Positions 27,901 to 38,920 of a stretch of 64,000 bases of DNA are shown here, one piece after another. The DNA comes from Vibrio sp. J1-1 (GTDB lineage Bacteria; Pseudomonadota; Gammaproteobacteria; Enterobacterales; Vibrionaceae), in contig NZ_JAKKCM010000001.1 in assembly GCF_021728395.1 (NCBI RefSeq), positions 248,001 to 312,000 on the forward strand, written 5' to 3'. Under the pieces are notes generated by a model. It worked only from the letters and a program-made list of their open reading frames with translations. It made no database searches and was not told the origin of the DNA. Each line of letters starts with the position of its first letter. The first letter of the stretch is position 1. A program made the position numbers and the translations under genes.

Positions 27901-28176
27901 TTACGCCAAAAGATGCGCCCATTGTTTATTTCTATCAATGTAATGCCCGACATAAGGACAAACCGGAACGATTTTGTAGCCCAATGATTCAATCTCTGGC
28001 AGTACCGCTTCCATCATCACCTTTCCGCACCCCTTACCTCTAAGCTCTTCAGGAACCAAGGTAGACGTGATATGCATTTCGCCATTGTGCAGTTGATACT
28101 CGACTTTGGCGCTAAAGCCTGGTTCAAGTTCAACCCAAAAGAGGCCATTTTCGATGTCGTGAGTCACTTTTTGCAT
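27901..28176 (-). CDS. Small GNAT-like acetyltransferase (YjdJ/YidJ type)
   Basis: A 91-residue protein of the short, single-domain GNAT group. Beta-strands (FSAKVEYQLHNGEMHITSTL) lead into the acetyl-CoA loop VPEELRGKGCGKVMMEAVL, then VPVCPYVGHYIDRNKQWAHL. AAGGTAG precedes the ATG. It is the first gene of a pair with the kinase-like gene. The cellular target is unknown. Confidence 0.88.
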   Translation of the reverse strand: MQKVTHDIENGLFWVELEPGFSAKVEYQLHNGEMHITSTLVPEELRGKGCGKVMMEAVLPEIESLGYKIVPVCPYVGHYIDRNKQWAHLLA

Positions 28177-28297
28177 AACTTACTACCTTATTTTCCGTTC
28201 ACTTATTGAATAGAACTATATCACTGAATAAAATCAATACCACGCTAGGAAGCCCAAGTAATTCATATCAGTCCCTTTTTCAGGTTCGACCATAATA

Positions 28298-29041
28298 ATG
28301 AGAAATATGATACCCAGCGCCATAGATGGCAAGCGACCTTCTCAAAGCAAGAGGGAGCCAGAACGTCAGGCGACAACATTAAACAGCACTGATGCAATGG
28401 CAATGGTGGAGCACGGTAGTGAAGTTTCTTTAAACGTAACCACGCCAGTAGGAACTAAGTTTATTACCACCAGTACCTTTATTGGCTGTCACTCCAACCA
28501 TACCGCGTTGGTAGAAGTACCTAATATTTCGGAAGAAGATCTCAAGTTCTACTTTCAAGAGGGGTTCTGGATCAACATCAAAGCGTACTCTCAGCGTGGT
28601 GAGGGCGCTATTATTCCATTTAGAGCGCAAATACAGCATCGCTTAGGGGAACCTTACCCAATATTGGTGCTTAGCCTACCAAATACGATGCAAGTGTATC
28701 AGCTTAGGAAAGAAGTTCGCTACGAAGTCAATTTGAAAGCACATGTACGCTTCGAAGCATATCGCAATGAATGTGAGATAAGAGATATTTCACGAAGTGG
28801 ATGCCGCTTCGTGACTTCACCAATGAGTCGTCCACTACAAGTTGGCGACCAGATTTCGTTAGATGTAGCCATGCAGGAAGATAACCGTTTGCTAGCACCG
28901 CTAAACGGCCGCATCTGTAATCTGCAAAAATCGACACATTACTCCCGCTATGGTGTGGAATTTGATGACGTAGGTAAAACCAATGCAAAGGGCTTACTGA
29001 GCAACCTCAAATTTGACGGAACCAAACTCAAGTTAAAGTAG
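28298..29041 (+). CDS. PilZ-domain c-di-GMP receptor (PlzD/VCA0042-like)
   Basis: A cytoplasmic protein of about 247 residues. An N-terminal YcgR-like beta domain covers about 35-130. The PilZ domain follows, with the c-di-GMP-binding arginines in RKEVR (near 137-141) and the second motif DISRSGCRF (near 165). The architecture and chromosomal setting match V. cholerae VCA0042 (PlzD). c-di-GMP binding is expected; by analogy with YcgR it could act on motility. The start may be ATG 28298 or 28307, the latter having GAGA just upstream. Confidence 0.88.
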   Translation: MRNMIPSAIDGKRPSQSKREPERQATTLNSTDAMAMVEHGSEVSLNVTTPVGTKFITTSTFIGCHSNHTALVEVPNISEEDLKFYFQEGFWINIKAYSQRGEGAIIPFRAQIQHRLGEPYPILVLSLPNTMQVYQLRKEVRYEVNLKAHVRFEAYRNECEIRDISRSGCRFVTSPMSRPLQVGDQISLDVAMQEDNRLLAPLNGRICNLQKSTHYSRYGVEFDDVGKTNAKGLLSNLKFDGTKLKLK

Positions 29042-29084
29042 TTCGTCATTTGTCTCATCGTTATTTCTGATGACACAAGAATAG

Positions 29085-29109
29085 AAAAAGGCACTGAATG
29101 TGCCTTTTT
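29085..29109. terminator. Bidirectional terminator between PilZ and Lon-like genes
   Basis: AAAAAGGCAC pairs with GTGCCTTTTT around TGAAT. Confidence 0.93.
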
Positions 29110-29157
29110 CTTGTTTAGTTCGGTCAGCGACTAAAGCGCTTTTCCGCGATATTTGGT

Positions 29158-31518
29158 CTACTTTCTCAATGCATTGAGCTTAGCTTGAGCAATCCCAAAA
29201 ATCGTATCGATCGGATAAGAGCCTTCTTCTGTTGGCTCCCCAGCCACTTTTCCGGTGAACAGTTCAATCGCTTCGGTGACATGGTCGATCGCCCAAATAT
29301 TAAATTCACCTCTTTCTACCGCTTTGACGATATCCGCTCGTAACATCAAGTTATGTGCATTAGAAGCCGGAATGATAACCCCCTGACCGTCATGACGACC
29401 TTTAATGACACACACATCATAAAAGCCTTCAATCTTTTCGTTTACGCCGCCAATGGGTTGCGCTTCACCAAACTGGTTCATCGAACCTGTGATGGCAATA
29501 TCCTGACGGTTTGGCTGTTTTGAAAATGCTGACGCAACCGCACACAGCTCGGCCATGCTGGCACTGTCTCCATCGACCCCGCCATAAGACTGCTCAAAGG
29601 TGATTGTGGTCGTGAGCGGAACACGTGCATTTTTACCAAACACAGACGACAAATACGCCGATAAGATCATGACGCCTTTGGAGTGAATGCTACCACCGAG
29701 ATCAACACTGCGTTCGATATCAATCACTTCACCGTCACCATAGCACGTGGTCGCGGTAATACGGTTTGGTGCACCAAACATATAGTCACTGGTACTCAAC
29801 ACAGACAATGCATTAACTTGCCCGACCGCCATACCTTCCGTGCGTATCAACGTCGTACCATTGACATACGATTCCATCACACCGTCACGCAAACGGCTCA
29901 CGCGCATTTCTTGATTCTTCAGCGCTTCTTGTACATGCCCGGTTCGAATCATGTTGGAGTTTGCCTGACGAGCAACGTAGTTTGATTCTCGGAGCAAGTT
30001 AGCGATATTTGCAGAATGGAGCGACAACTTAGACTGGTCCCCAGACAAACGCGAACTGTATTCGATAATACGAGCAATGGCTTTCTTGTCACAATGCAGC
30101 ATGTTGTTATCGTGGACGACACTAGAAATAAAGCTCGCATAGTGCAGCTCAGACTCTGGCGTTCGGCTCATTTCATCTTCGAAATCTGCCGTAACTCGGA
30201 ATAGCTCACTAAATTCCGGATCGTAGTGCTGTAACAACTGATAAGTTCGGTAGTCACCAAACAGGATAATTTTGATATCTAACGGAATCGGTTCTGGATC
30301 GAGTGAAACCGCACCTGTTAGCGTCACTTCTTTCTCTAGCGAGGTAAAGCTTAACTGACGCGATCGAATAGCACGCTTTAGACCATCCCATACATAGGGC
30401 TGCTCAAGCACTTTCTGTGCATCCATCAAAAGTACGCCGCCATTGGCTTTGTGCAGACTACCCGCTCGGATAAGTGAGAAATCGGTAAACACTGTGCCTT
30501 TGAAGGTTGCCGTTTCAATTGAACCAAATAGCGAGTGATAATTAGGGTTCTCTTCGACAACAATTGGGAAGTCACTATTACAGCGACTGACCAATACATT
30601 CACTTTGTAGCGACGCGGTAACTTCTTATCTAAAGACGCGGTTGCTATTTCGCCTTGTTCAGCACTTTGGTCAAGAAAAATATCGGCGTTCTCGACGATG
30701 TCTTTTTGTAGTTCAGTAAGATAGGTTTTGATCTCAGGGTACTGGGAGTAATCAACCTTAAGCGTCTTAATGAAGTGCGTAATCACATCCAATGTCACTT
30801 CATCATTGAGCTTTTTGATCTTTTCACTAAAGGTTTCTTCCCACTCGGTGAGTTCACGTACCATGGAGCGCAAAGCCACTTCCAATTCATCAATGGCATC
30901 GCTGAATTGTTCTTGCTCTTTTTTGCTCAGTGCATCAAAAGACTCTTCGGTATGCAGTTCATCACCATTCATAGCGACGAACTGGTAGTCACCTTGCGTT
31001 GTGATCGTCAGGCTAATGCCTTTTTCTTTCGCTTCCTTACTGATACGATCCAACTCATTCTGTTGCTTGCTGGCGAGTTGGTTTTTTAAACGATCCGCGC
31101 GGCTAAAATACATTTCGTTATCGAATGCCAGTGGTAGCGCATTGAGCAATTTTCCCATCAAGGTTTCTATATCGACTCGTAGTTTATTCCCTATACCACA
31201 AGGCAGTTTCAGGACCTTCGGTGTACGAGTGTCTTCAAAATTAGCAACATAACACCAATCAAATAGTGCTTCCGCATCGTGTTGATGACGATTTAAGTAA
31301 CGTAAAATCATGGTACGTTTACCTAGACCATTCTGACCGATTGCGTAAATATTGTACCCTTTCTCCTTGATTGACATCGCAAACTCAACCGCTTTTTGAG
31401 CGCGTTCCTGCCCCACGATTTCGTCAAGAGGAGGTAATTCCTTGGTAGACTTACATGGCATATTCTCTAGATCAGCTACAGAATATAACTGCTTGGGTTC
31501 TAGCCTTAGTATTGCCAT
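29158..31518 (-). CDS. Lon-family ATP-dependent protease (AAA_32/LonC-like)
   Basis: A 786-residue ATPase-protease without the classic Lon substrate-binding N-domain. Walker A is GQNGLGKRT near residue 60. Walker B appears as GGVLLMDAQKVL near 360, after a large insertion rich in coiled coil (190-290). The C-terminal S16 protease has catalytic Ser in GDSASMAEL (near 660) and Lys in GGVNEKIEGF (near 700). It resembles E. coli YcbZ and the Lon-related proteins of proteobacteria. Substrates unknown. It is a single gene. Confidence 0.92.
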   Translation of the reverse strand: MAILRLEPKQLYSVADLENMPCKSTKELPPLDEIVGQERAQKAVEFAMSIKEKGYNIYAIGQNGLGKRTMILRYLNRHQHDAEALFDWCYVANFEDTRTPKVLKLPCGIGNKLRVDIETLMGKLLNALPLAFDNEMYFSRADRLKNQLASKQQNELDRISKEAKEKGISLTITTQGDYQFVAMNGDELHTEESFDALSKKEQEQFSDAIDELEVALRSMVRELTEWEETFSEKIKKLNDEVTLDVITHFIKTLKVDYSQYPEIKTYLTELQKDIVENADIFLDQSAEQGEIATASLDKKLPRRYKVNVLVSRCNSDFPIVVEENPNYHSLFGSIETATFKGTVFTDFSLIRAGSLHKANGGVLLMDAQKVLEQPYVWDGLKRAIRSRQLSFTSLEKEVTLTGAVSLDPEPIPLDIKIILFGDYRTYQLLQHYDPEFSELFRVTADFEDEMSRTPESELHYASFISSVVHDNNMLHCDKKAIARIIEYSSRLSGDQSKLSLHSANIANLLRESNYVARQANSNMIRTGHVQEALKNQEMRVSRLRDGVMESYVNGTTLIRTEGMAVGQVNALSVLSTSDYMFGAPNRITATTCYGDGEVIDIERSVDLGGSIHSKGVMILSAYLSSVFGKNARVPLTTTITFEQSYGGVDGDSASMAELCAVASAFSKQPNRQDIAITGSMNQFGEAQPIGGVNEKIEGFYDVCVIKGRHDGQGVIIPASNAHNLMLRADIVKAVERGEFNIWAIDHVTEAIELFTGKVAGEPTEEGSYPIDTIFGIAQAKLNALRK

Positions 31519-31662
31519 ATCCGCTTCCTTTTTCTTATTGTCATCAATTGAGTGTAGAGATTATTTGTTTAATTTTAAGTGATTTACATTACATCACGGC
31601 CTGTTCGAACACTTTATGAGCAACTAAACTAGAAAAAATGACAACAACGCACACTTGCAATT

Positions 31663-31681
31663 GATAACTATTTTCATTTAA
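31663..31681. promoter_or_regulatory. Possible Fur box
   Basis: GATAACTATTTTCATTTAA matches the 19-base Fur consensus at about 12 positions. It lies 33 bases before the start of the 166-residue gene, where a promoter is expected (TTTAATAT follows). Confidence 0.35.
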
Positions 31682-31713
31682 TATCATGTTCAATCTAATT
31701 TGGGGAGTTGAAC

Positions 31714-32211
31714 ATGGATATTGAGCAATGCTGGATGCACTACATGAAAGCTGGGCAATTAATACAACAGGGTCACTGGCCTGAAGCTCATCGTTTATAT
31801 GAAAGCGTCCTTAATCATTTACCCAATCACATCCACTCCGCGTTAGAAAACGACCAGACCAAACCCTGCCAATTTATTTGTCTTATTAGCGGGTTACGTG
31901 ATGCAAGCGTGGCACAGTCAGAAATTCTCAACAGGCTTGGATCTCAGCGCGAGGCCTTTTCAGCTCTAAACCAAACTTATGCGCTATTACAGTTTTTACA
32001 ACTAGAAGATAATGATTTGATAGAGCGCTTGGGACACCTACTCGCGCAGCACAGTGAAGACTTACTTGCACACATGGTCGCATTTTGTTCCGCTCAGCGT
32101 AATGCAGAGTGGATGATAGAATTGAACCACGTTACTCATGCACATGAACAGTTTTTGCAGTTACAGGCGAAGATCTCTAGAGAGCCTGACAGTACGCGTC
32201 TTTACAATTAA
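31714..32211 (+). CDS. Protein of unknown function, possibly TPR-like
   Basis: A protein of about 165 residues, mostly alpha-helical by composition and lacking signal or membrane segments. The start (HYMKAGQLIQQGHWPEAHRLYESVL) resembles one TPR unit. A Cys pair (CQFIC near residue 52) and several histidines (HVTHAHEQF) are present, but no known motif. The ATG at 31714 follows GGGGAG; the TTG at 31708 is less likely. A Fur-like box upstream suggests iron control. Divergent from the Lon-like gene. Confidence 0.7.
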   Translation: MDIEQCWMHYMKAGQLIQQGHWPEAHRLYESVLNHLPNHIHSALENDQTKPCQFICLISGLRDASVAQSEILNRLGSQREAFSALNQTYALLQFLQLEDNDLIERLGHLLAQHSEDLLAHMVAFCSAQRNAEWMIELNHVTHAHEQFLQLQAKISREPDSTRLYN

Positions 32212-32390
32212 GTCACGAATCCCAGTGCCGCAGAGAAGCGTCATTTGGTAATGAAGCCCTCGTATCAATTTAAATATGGGCATAGCTGCCTTTCGGTTTG
32301 GCCGCCGAGACTGGTTGGTTCAACGAGTCAGACTTAGTCAACCTGACTCACCATACTGTTATCAGTATGACTTGAGTTCCCCCAACCATG

Positions 32391-32422
32391 AAAAATGCCG
32401 CGATTCTGTCGCGGCATTTTTT
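32391..32422. terminator. Bidirectional terminator before prolyl oligopeptidase
   Basis: AAAAATGCCGCGA pairs with TCGCGGCATTTTT around TTCTG. It serves the convergent genes on both sides. Confidence 0.93.
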
Positions 32423-32442
32423 ATTCTTCTTTTTAGTGGCTG

Positions 32443-34476
32443 TTATACAGACTCAATTCCCATGTTGTATAACGTGAATGCATATACATCAGTAGTGAGG
32501 TCAATCTGTTTACTTAGTGGCATACCCGCACCGTGCCCTGCATTGACATCAATTCGGATCAATACTGGGTTTTCACCCTGATGTTTATCTTGCAGTTCAG
32601 CAATGAATTTGTAGGAGTGAGCAGGCACAACACGATCATCGTGATCGGCAGTGGTCACCAGCGTCGCAGGGTATTGCACACCCTCTTTCACATTATGTAC
32701 AGGCGAATAACCAAGTAGATACTGGAACATCTCTTCACTTTGCTCAGACGTACCAAAATCATACTTCCAGCCTTCCCCAGAAGTGAATGTATGGTATCGA
32801 AGCATATCAAGCACGCCTACAGCTGGCAGTGCCACTTTGAACAGCTCTGGACGTTGCGTCATGCATGCACCGACGAGTAGCCCACCATTCGAACCACCAC
32901 GAATCGCCAAGCGTTCTGAACTTGTGTAGTTGTTCTCAATCAAGTATTCAGCAGCGGCGATAAAGTCGTCAAAGACGTTCTGTTTTTGCAGTTGGGTGCC
33001 GGCATTGTGCCATGCCTTTCCGTATTCACCACCGCCTCGCATATTGGCTACCGCATAAATACCACCTAGCTCAAGCCAGTTGGCTACATTGCCCGAAAAC
33101 ATTGGTGTCAGGCTGATATTAAAACCACCGTATCCGTAGAGCATTGTCGGCACAGCACCATCAAATTTAGTGCCTTTCTTATAGGAGATGATCATCGGTA
33201 CTCGCGTACCATCTTTAGATGTGTAGAAAACCTGTTTCGACTCATAGTCGTTACGATCAAATGGCGCTTTAGATTCTTGATACAGCTTCGATTCACCGGT
33301 CTCAACATCAAAAGAGAAAATCGTCGGAGGCGTAACGTAATTGGTAAAGGTGTAATACAGCGTGGTTTGTTCTTTCTTCCCAGCTAAGCCATACGCTGTG
33401 CCTTCACTTGGTAATTCAACATCACGAATCCATTCACCTTGATAGTTGAACTGCTGTACTTTCGACAGAACATCAACCATGTAAGTCGCAAATAAATAGC
33501 CGCCACCTTTACCGACTTCTAACGGCTGTTCTTGCTCTGCGATGACTTCTGCCCACTGTGAGGTTTGCGTGTTGTAACTGACGACTTTGCCATTTGACGC
33601 ATCTAGGTTGGTATAAAACAGCAGGGTTTCATCCTGATTATCGATGAGGTGTGTGTCGCCTTGTGTAGTTTCGCGTAACGTCACAATCTCTTGTGCTACT
33701 GAGTTAAGGTCGATATAAAACAGACGGTTGCCCGAAGTCGATTCCGCGCCAGAGATAATTAAATAGCGATCATCCGTGGTTGTCGTACCGAATACATAGC
33801 GATGTGTCTGAGAGTCCAATGCACCAAACACGACTTTATCTTCAGATTGTGCAGTACCCAGCTCATGATAGTAAAGTTTATGCTGCTCGGTACGCGCCGA
33901 CAGTTCGCTGCCTTTTGGCTTATCGTAACTGGAATAGTAGAAGCCTTTACTGCCCAACCAGGAAATGGAGGTAAATTTCGCATCGATAATTTCTGGTTCC
34001 AGCTGCTCTTTGGATTCCACATCAATCACAAAGATCTTACGCCAGTCACTGCCACCTTCAGAGATAGAATACGCGACTAAACGGTTATCTTTTGAAAAGC
34101 TCACTTCACCAAGAGAAGTGGTACCCTCTTCAGAAAAGGTGTTTGGGTCTAAAAAGACTTCTGCCTCACCCTCTCCTTTGCAACGATAAAGTACGCTTTG
34201 GTTTTGCAAACCATCATTTTTATAAAAATAAGTGTAATCACCGCGCACAAATGGCTGTGAGAACTTCTCATAGTTTTGGCTGCTTGCGACCAGGTCGCGG
34301 ATTTTCTGGCGATAAGGGATCTGACCCAGTAAATCAAAAGTCACTGAGTTTTGGCTTGAGACCCAGTTTGCCGTGTCTTCACTGCGATCATCTTCTAACC
34401 AGCGATACGGATCGGCAATATCGTGTCCGAAGTAGCTATCCACAGTAGAATCTTTGCGAGTTTTTGGGTAATGCAT
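32443..34476 (-). CDS. Prolyl oligopeptidase (S9A)
   Basis: A 677-residue serine peptidase that cuts short peptides after proline. It begins [27 protein letters not shown], the usual family start, followed by the beta-propeller (70-400) and the hydrolase domain. The catalytic triad is visible: Ser in [10 protein letters not shown] (near 530), Asp in ADHDDRVVP (near 615) and His in NAGHGAGMP (near 650). There is no signal peptide, so it should be cytoplasmic, unlike exported homologues. Single gene. A palindrome lies in its promoter region. Confidence 0.95.
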   Translation of the reverse strand: MHYPKTRKDSTVDSYFGHDIADPYRWLEDDRSEDTANWVSSQNSVTFDLLGQIPYRQKIRDLVASSQNYEKFSQPFVRGDYTYFYKNDGLQNQSVLYRCKGEGEAEVFLDPNTFSEEGTTSLGEVSFSKDNRLVAYSISEGGSDWRKIFVIDVESKEQLEPEIIDAKFTSISWLGSKGFYYSSYDKPKGSELSARTEQHKLYYHELGTAQSEDKVVFGALDSQTHRYVFGTTTTDDRYLIISGAESTSGNRLFYIDLNSVAQEIVTLRETTQGDTHLIDNQDETLLFYTNLDASNGKVVSYNTQTSQWAEVIAEQEQPLEVGKGGGYLFATYMVDVLSKVQQFNYQGEWIRDVELPSEGTAYGLAGKKEQTTLYYTFTNYVTPPTIFSFDVETGESKLYQESKAPFDRNDYESKQVFYTSKDGTRVPMIISYKKGTKFDGAVPTMLYGYGGFNISLTPMFSGNVANWLELGGIYAVANMRGGGEYGKAWHNAGTQLQKQNVFDDFIAAAEYLIENNYTSSERLAIRGGSNGGLLVGACMTQRPELFKVALPAVGVLDMLRYHTFTSGEGWKYDFGTSEQSEEMFQYLLGYSPVHNVKEGVQYPATLVTTADHDDRVVPAHSYKFIAELQDKHQGENPVLIRIDVNAGHGAGMPLSKQIDLTTDVYAFTLYNMGIESV

Positions 34477-34509
34477 AACGTCCGTGTTACTCCACTTTAT
34501 TTTGTTTTA

Positions 34510-34528
34510 GTTGAGACTGATTCTCAAC
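34510..34528. promoter_or_regulatory. 19-base palindrome upstream of prolyl oligopeptidase, Fur-like
   Basis: GTTGAGACTGATTCTCAAC is palindromic but for one base pair. Read on the minus strand its core TGAGAATCAGTCTCA matches the 7-1-7 Fur pattern at 12 of 15 positions. It lies 34 bases before the ATG, so it would overlap the promoter. Confidence 0.4.
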
Positions 34529-34597
34529 ACATACCTTAGGGCGCTAACGTTTGATTTCAACTAAAAGATTGAAATATTTATTAAATACATGAGTGAC

Positions 34598-35497
34598 TTA
34601 GAAGTAATGAGAAATCGTTAAATAGCGCTCCCGAATATGCTCAATTAATAGCTTCACTTTGTTGGGTGGCTGGCGAGTAAACGGATACACCGCATATATG
34701 CCCAGTTTTTTGCCGACTAATTCAGGGAAGATATCAACCAACTGACCATTACGAATATCGTGATACACCAAGCACCTTGGCACGTAGGCGATACCATGAC
34801 CACCTAGTGCCGCCTTACGAAGCGCTGTTGCGTTATCAGTAGAAAAACTTCCTGACACTTTAACAATGTAGTTGCCTTCGTCACTCTTAAACTCCCAGTC
34901 GGAAGCGCCCGTAGTTTGGTAGGCGTACTGAAAGCAGTTATGACGCGTCAAATCGATCGGTTCTACTGGTTTACCATTTTTAGCAATATAAGAAGGGGAA
35001 GCACACACGACCCATTGAGAATCAAGAATATGCCTTGCAATTAAGCTGGAGTCTTCAAGATACCCGGTGCGAATCACAAGATCGTAACCATCAGCCACGA
35101 GATCAACGAAGCGATTATCGAGCGACATATCGACAGTTAAGCCCGGATGAAGGTTGCAAAATTCGGCTACCGCATCAGCAAGAATCAAGTCCCCAGAAAT
35201 GGACGGCACAGACATCTTGATATGTCCGCTTACATTCTCTCCAAAGCCTGCAACTGCATCCATAGCCTCCTGAGTGGCTTGCTTCACATTTTTAGCACTA
35301 TGTAATAACACCTTCCCCGCTTCCGTTAGGGTCAATTTACGTGTTGTTCGATATAATAGCTGTGCGCCGATTTCTTCTTCCAACCTGGCGATTCTTTTAC
35401 TAACTACCGAATTTGTAACGTTATTTGCTTCTGCAACCTTACTAAAACTGCCCAATTCAATTACCTGAGAAAATAGGATTAAGTCGTCTGCTCTCAT
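34598..35497 (-). CDS. LysR-family regulator divergent from lldP
   Basis: A 299-residue LysR-type regulator. The winged HTH occupies residues 1-60 ([20 protein letters not shown], then [15 protein letters not shown]) and the effector domain about 90-295. It faces lldP across a 160-base gap, the usual layout for a regulator of the neighbouring operon. It probably controls lactate use, although the effector is not known. No GntR-type LldR, the E. coli regulator of lld, is present. Confidence 0.88.
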   Translation of the reverse strand: MRADDLILFSQVIELGSFSKVAEANNVTNSVVSKRIARLEEEIGAQLLYRTTRKLTLTEAGKVLLHSAKNVKQATQEAMDAVAGFGENVSGHIKMSVPSISGDLILADAVAEFCNLHPGLTVDMSLDNRFVDLVADGYDLVIRTGYLEDSSLIARHILDSQWVVCASPSYIAKNGKPVEPIDLTRHNCFQYAYQTTGASDWEFKSDEGNYIVKVSGSFSTDNATALRKAALGGHGIAYVPRCLVYHDIRNGQLVDIFPELVGKKLGIYAVYPFTRQPPNKVKLLIEHIRERYLTISHYF

Positions 35498-35658
35498 TTT
35501 ATTATGTCACTTTTGGAATTAATTATTTTCATTATTTCCCTATATCTAAAAAAAATAAAGGAGTAGATTCACGCCAAATTAACAAAACCATTACAACAAA
35601 AGTCGCCTCTACAACGGAAACATACCGTTCAAAAAGTCTGCGGACGAAGGATGTACAA

Positions 35659-37350
35659 ATGAGTGAAACCCTACTTGCCCTCGTGGCCTTTTCGCCAATT
35701 GTTGTGGCCGCCATTTTATTGGTTGGTCTCAACTGGCCTGCTAAAAAAGCTATGCCTGTTGCGTTCGGTCTTACCGTCGCTATTGCCCTAATGTTTTGGG
35801 ATATGTCAGCTACTCGCGTACTGGCATCCGTATTCCAAGGCCTAGGAATTACCGTATCTGTTCTCTGGATCGTGTTTGGCGCCATCTTCTTGCTCAACAC
35901 TTTAAAACACACTGGAGCGATCACAACTATCCGTAACGGCTTTACAGATATCTCTACCGACCGTCGTGTTCAAACTATCATCATTGCATGGTGTTTCGGC
36001 TCGTTCATCGAAGGGGCGTCTGGTTTCGGTACACCAGCAGCGATTGCTGCGCCTCTACTCGTTGCGATTGGCTTCCCTGCTATGGCAGCGGTGCTTATGG
36101 GCATGATGATTCAGTCTACACCTGTGTCATTTGGTGCTGTAGGCACACCGATCATTGTCGGTGTAAACAAAGGACTGGATTCACATAACATTACCGAGAC
36201 ATTGGTAACTCAAGGCTCAACATGGGAGATGTACCTACAGGACATTACCACTCACGTAGCCGTTATTCACGCTGTTGTCGGTACCATGATGCCAGTGCTA
36301 ATGGCTGTGATGTTAACACGCTTCTTCGGTAAAAACAGAAGCTGGACTGAAGGTCTCGATATCCTGCCGTTCGCTCTGTTTGCTGGTATCGCATTTACGG
36401 TTCCTTACGCATTGACTGGCGTATTCCTAGGGCCTGAGTTCCCATCTCTGATTGGTGGCCTAGTTGGTCTGTCAATTGTGGTTACCGCAGCGAAAAGAGG
36501 CTTCTTAGTACCGAAATCAAAATGGGACTTTGAAAGTGAAGACAAATGGCCTGCAGAGTGGTTAGGTTCTCTTAAAATTAACATCAAAGAAAAGTCTGGT
36601 AAGCCAATGAGCCTAGTAATGGCATGGGTTCCTTACGTAATGTTGGCTGTGATTCTTGTTGCTAGCCGAGTTAGTGCTGAGTTCAAAGCCTTCCTTCAAA
36701 GCATCAGCTTATCTTTCAGTAATATTCTTGGTGAAGCAGGCGTTAGTACAGCAATCCAACCGCTATACCTACCTGGTGGTATCCTGGTGTTTGTTGCTCT
36801 GCTTGCAGCACTACTACAAAATGGTAGCGCGAAACCACTTCGTGAAGCATTCGGTGAATCGAGCAAAACACTCATTGGTGCTGGCTTCGTACTGGTGTTC
36901 ACCATTCCAATGGTACGTATCTTCATTAACTCGGGCATCAATGGTGCAGACCTTGCGAGTATGCCAGTAACAACAGCGAACTTTGCTTCTGACCTTGTTG
37001 GCTCTGCATTCCCAGCATTGAGCGCCACCGTGGGTGCACTAGGCGCGTTCATCGCTGGTTCTAACACGGTATCGAACATGATGTTCAGCCAATTCCAGTT
37101 TGAAGTAGCTCAAACGCTATCTATCTCAAGTGTGATTGTTGTTGCACTTCAAGCGGTAGGTGCGGCTGCAGGTAACATGATTGCGATTCACAACGTCGTA
37201 GCGGCATCAGCAACGGTAGGCCTGCTGGGACGCGAAGGTGCGACACTACGTAAAACCGTTATCCCAACATTCTACTACCTTGTTATGACTGGCATTATCG
37301 GTTTGGTACTGATTTACGGATTCCAGGTGACAGATGTCTTGATGAAGTAA
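35659..37350 (+). CDS. lldP: L-lactate permease
   Basis: A 563-residue inner-membrane lactate:proton symporter of the LctP family with about 12-14 helices. Family marks: [20 protein letters not shown] near residue 118, [18 protein letters not shown] near 153 and [20 protein letters not shown] near 460. AAGGATG is placed about eight bases before the ATG. It is followed 301 bases later by lldD. Expression probably depends on the divergent LysR protein. Confidence 0.95.
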   Translation: MSETLLALVAFSPIVVAAILLVGLNWPAKKAMPVAFGLTVAIALMFWDMSATRVLASVFQGLGITVSVLWIVFGAIFLLNTLKHTGAITTIRNGFTDISTDRRVQTIIIAWCFGSFIEGASGFGTPAAIAAPLLVAIGFPAMAAVLMGMMIQSTPVSFGAVGTPIIVGVNKGLDSHNITETLVTQGSTWEMYLQDITTHVAVIHAVVGTMMPVLMAVMLTRFFGKNRSWTEGLDILPFALFAGIAFTVPYALTGVFLGPEFPSLIGGLVGLSIVVTAAKRGFLVPKSKWDFESEDKWPAEWLGSLKINIKEKSGKPMSLVMAWVPYVMLAVILVASRVSAEFKAFLQSISLSFSNILGEAGVSTAIQPLYLPGGILVFVALLAALLQNGSAKPLREAFGESSKTLIGAGFVLVFTIPMVRIFINSGINGADLASMPVTTANFASDLVGSAFPALSATVGALGAFIAGSNTVSNMMFSQFQFEVAQTLSISSVIVVALQAVGAAAGNMIAIHNVVAASATVGLLGREGATLRKTVIPTFYYLVMTGIIGLVLIYGFQVTDVLMK

Positions 37351-37358
37351 ACAAAAGC

Positions 37359-37378
37359 GCAGGGTGCTGCCGCCCTGC
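37359..37378 (+). terminator. Stem-loop just after lldP
   Basis: GCAGGG pairs with CCCTGC around eight bases, then ACTGTTTTG. It is a weak terminator or attenuator between lldP and lldD. Confidence 0.4.
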
Positions 37379-37385
37379 ACTGTTT

Positions 37386-37456
37386 TGACACAGCTATTAG
37401 CAACACTACCCGCATTGGTTTCTTTAACCTGCAAATCACCCCCGGTAGCTGTGTCA
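37386..37456. repeat. 11-base inverted repeat between lldP and lldD
   Basis: TGACACAGCTA at 37386-37396 and TAGCTGTGTCA at 37446-37456 are exact inverse copies separated by 49 bases. The rest of the 300-base gap shows no gene. Confidence 0.7.
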
Positions 37457-37651
37457 CCTTCAATCACTTTGCATAACTGACTGAATGATTTAACACGGAT
37501 TGTTTAATCAATTATGTAAATTGGTTACTAGAATTACTCTATCTGATAGTCGTACTTCTTTGTTAACCCTTATTCTGATGTCGTCAGCTACTCAGTAGCG
37601 ATGAGAAACAACGCTCCACAACTTGCTTAGAATAAACGCTAGGACACCATT

Positions 37652-38794
37652 ATGATTATATCTGCTTCTACCGATTACCGCGCAGCCGCTAAAGCCAAGC
37701 TACCTCCATTTTTATTCCACTATATTGATGGCGGCTCTTACGATGAACGTACCCTGAAGCGCAATACTGACGATTTAGGTGATGTCTCTCTTCGTCAGCG
37801 CGTCCTGCGTGACATGGCTGATTTAAGCCTAGAAACCGAGATCTTTGGTGAGAAGCTCGCCATGCCTATCGCACTTGCCCCTGTTGGTTTGACAGGCATG
37901 TACGCACGCCGCGGCGAAGTTCAGGCAGCAAAGGCAGCTGAGAAAAAAGGCATTCCATTCACCATGTCTACCGTTTCCGTTTGTCCGATTGAAGAAGTCG
38001 CTCCAGCCATTGAACGCCCAATGTGGTTCCAACTATACGTGCTAAAAGATCGTGGCTTTATGAAAAACGTTCTTGAGCGCGCAAAAGCGGCAGGCGTGAC
38101 GACTCTGGTCTTCACGGTTGATATGCCAGTACCCGGTGCCCGCTACCGCGACATGCACTCCGGTATGAGTGGTCCTAATGCTGCAATGCGCCGTGTATTT
38201 CAGGCGATGCGCCACCCAAGCTGGGCACTGGATGTAGGTATGCTGGGTAAACCTCATGATTTAGGTAATATCTCAACTTACCGTGGTGAACCAACTAAGT
38301 TAGAAGATTACATTGGTTGGCTAGGTGCAAACTTTGATCCTTCAATTTCTTGGAAAGATCTAGAATGGATTCGTGACTTTTGGGATGGCCCAATGGTGAT
38401 CAAAGGTATTCTGGATGAAGAAGACGCAAAAGACGCAGTACGCTTTGGTGCGGATGGTATTGTGGTATCCAACCACGGCGGTCGTCAGCTAGACGGTGTT
38501 CTCTCTACCGCTAAAGCTCTGCCAAGTATCGCTGACGCGGTTAAAGGCGACCTTAAGATTTTTGCTGACTCTGGTATTCGTACTGGATTGGATGTGGTTC
38601 GCATGCTGGCTCTTGGCGCAGACTGCACGCTACTGGGACGTTCTTTTGTTTACGCATTGGCAGCGCAAGGTGGTACTGGTGTAGAAAACCTGCTTGACCT
38701 GTACGACAAAGAAATGCGCGTAGCGATGACGTTAACAGGTGCAAAAACAATTGCCGATCTGTCACAAGACTCTCTGGTAAAAATTCCAAACTAA
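37652..38794 (+). CDS. lldD: L-lactate dehydrogenase (FMN-dependent, quinone-linked)
   Basis: A 380-residue FMN enzyme oxidising L-lactate to pyruvate and feeding electrons to the quinone pool at the inner membrane. Family marks: [17 protein letters not shown] near residue 22, [18 protein letters not shown] near 72 and the active-site block [11 protein letters not shown] near 272, with the catalytic His. The FMN phosphate loop is [15 protein letters not shown] near 305. It pairs with lldP to take up and burn lactate. Confidence 0.96.
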   Translation: MIISASTDYRAAAKAKLPPFLFHYIDGGSYDERTLKRNTDDLGDVSLRQRVLRDMADLSLETEIFGEKLAMPIALAPVGLTGMYARRGEVQAAKAAEKKGIPFTMSTVSVCPIEEVAPAIERPMWFQLYVLKDRGFMKNVLERAKAAGVTTLVFTVDMPVPGARYRDMHSGMSGPNAAMRRVFQAMRHPSWALDVGMLGKPHDLGNISTYRGEPTKLEDYIGWLGANFDPSISWKDLEWIRDFWDGPMVIKGILDEEDAKDAVRFGADGIVVSNHGGRQLDGVLSTAKALPSIADAVKGDLKIFADSGIRTGLDVVRMLALGADCTLLGRSFVYALAAQGGTGVENLLDLYDKEMRVAMTLTGAKTIADLSQDSLVKIPN

Positions 38795-38807
38795 AGCCAT
38801 ATACGAC

Positions 38808-38837
38808 AAAAAACGAGCCATCAAAGGCTCGTTTTTT
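38808..38837. terminator. Terminator after lldD
   Basis: AAAAACGAGCC pairs with GGCTCGTTTTT around ATCAAA. Confidence 0.93.
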
Positions 38838-38920
38838 ATTGTGAATTAGCTAGGGGCTGTAGAACATCGTCGATAGTCAAAGCGTCGTCTTAATAGTGAT
38901 TAAGACCGCGACGACGAAAT

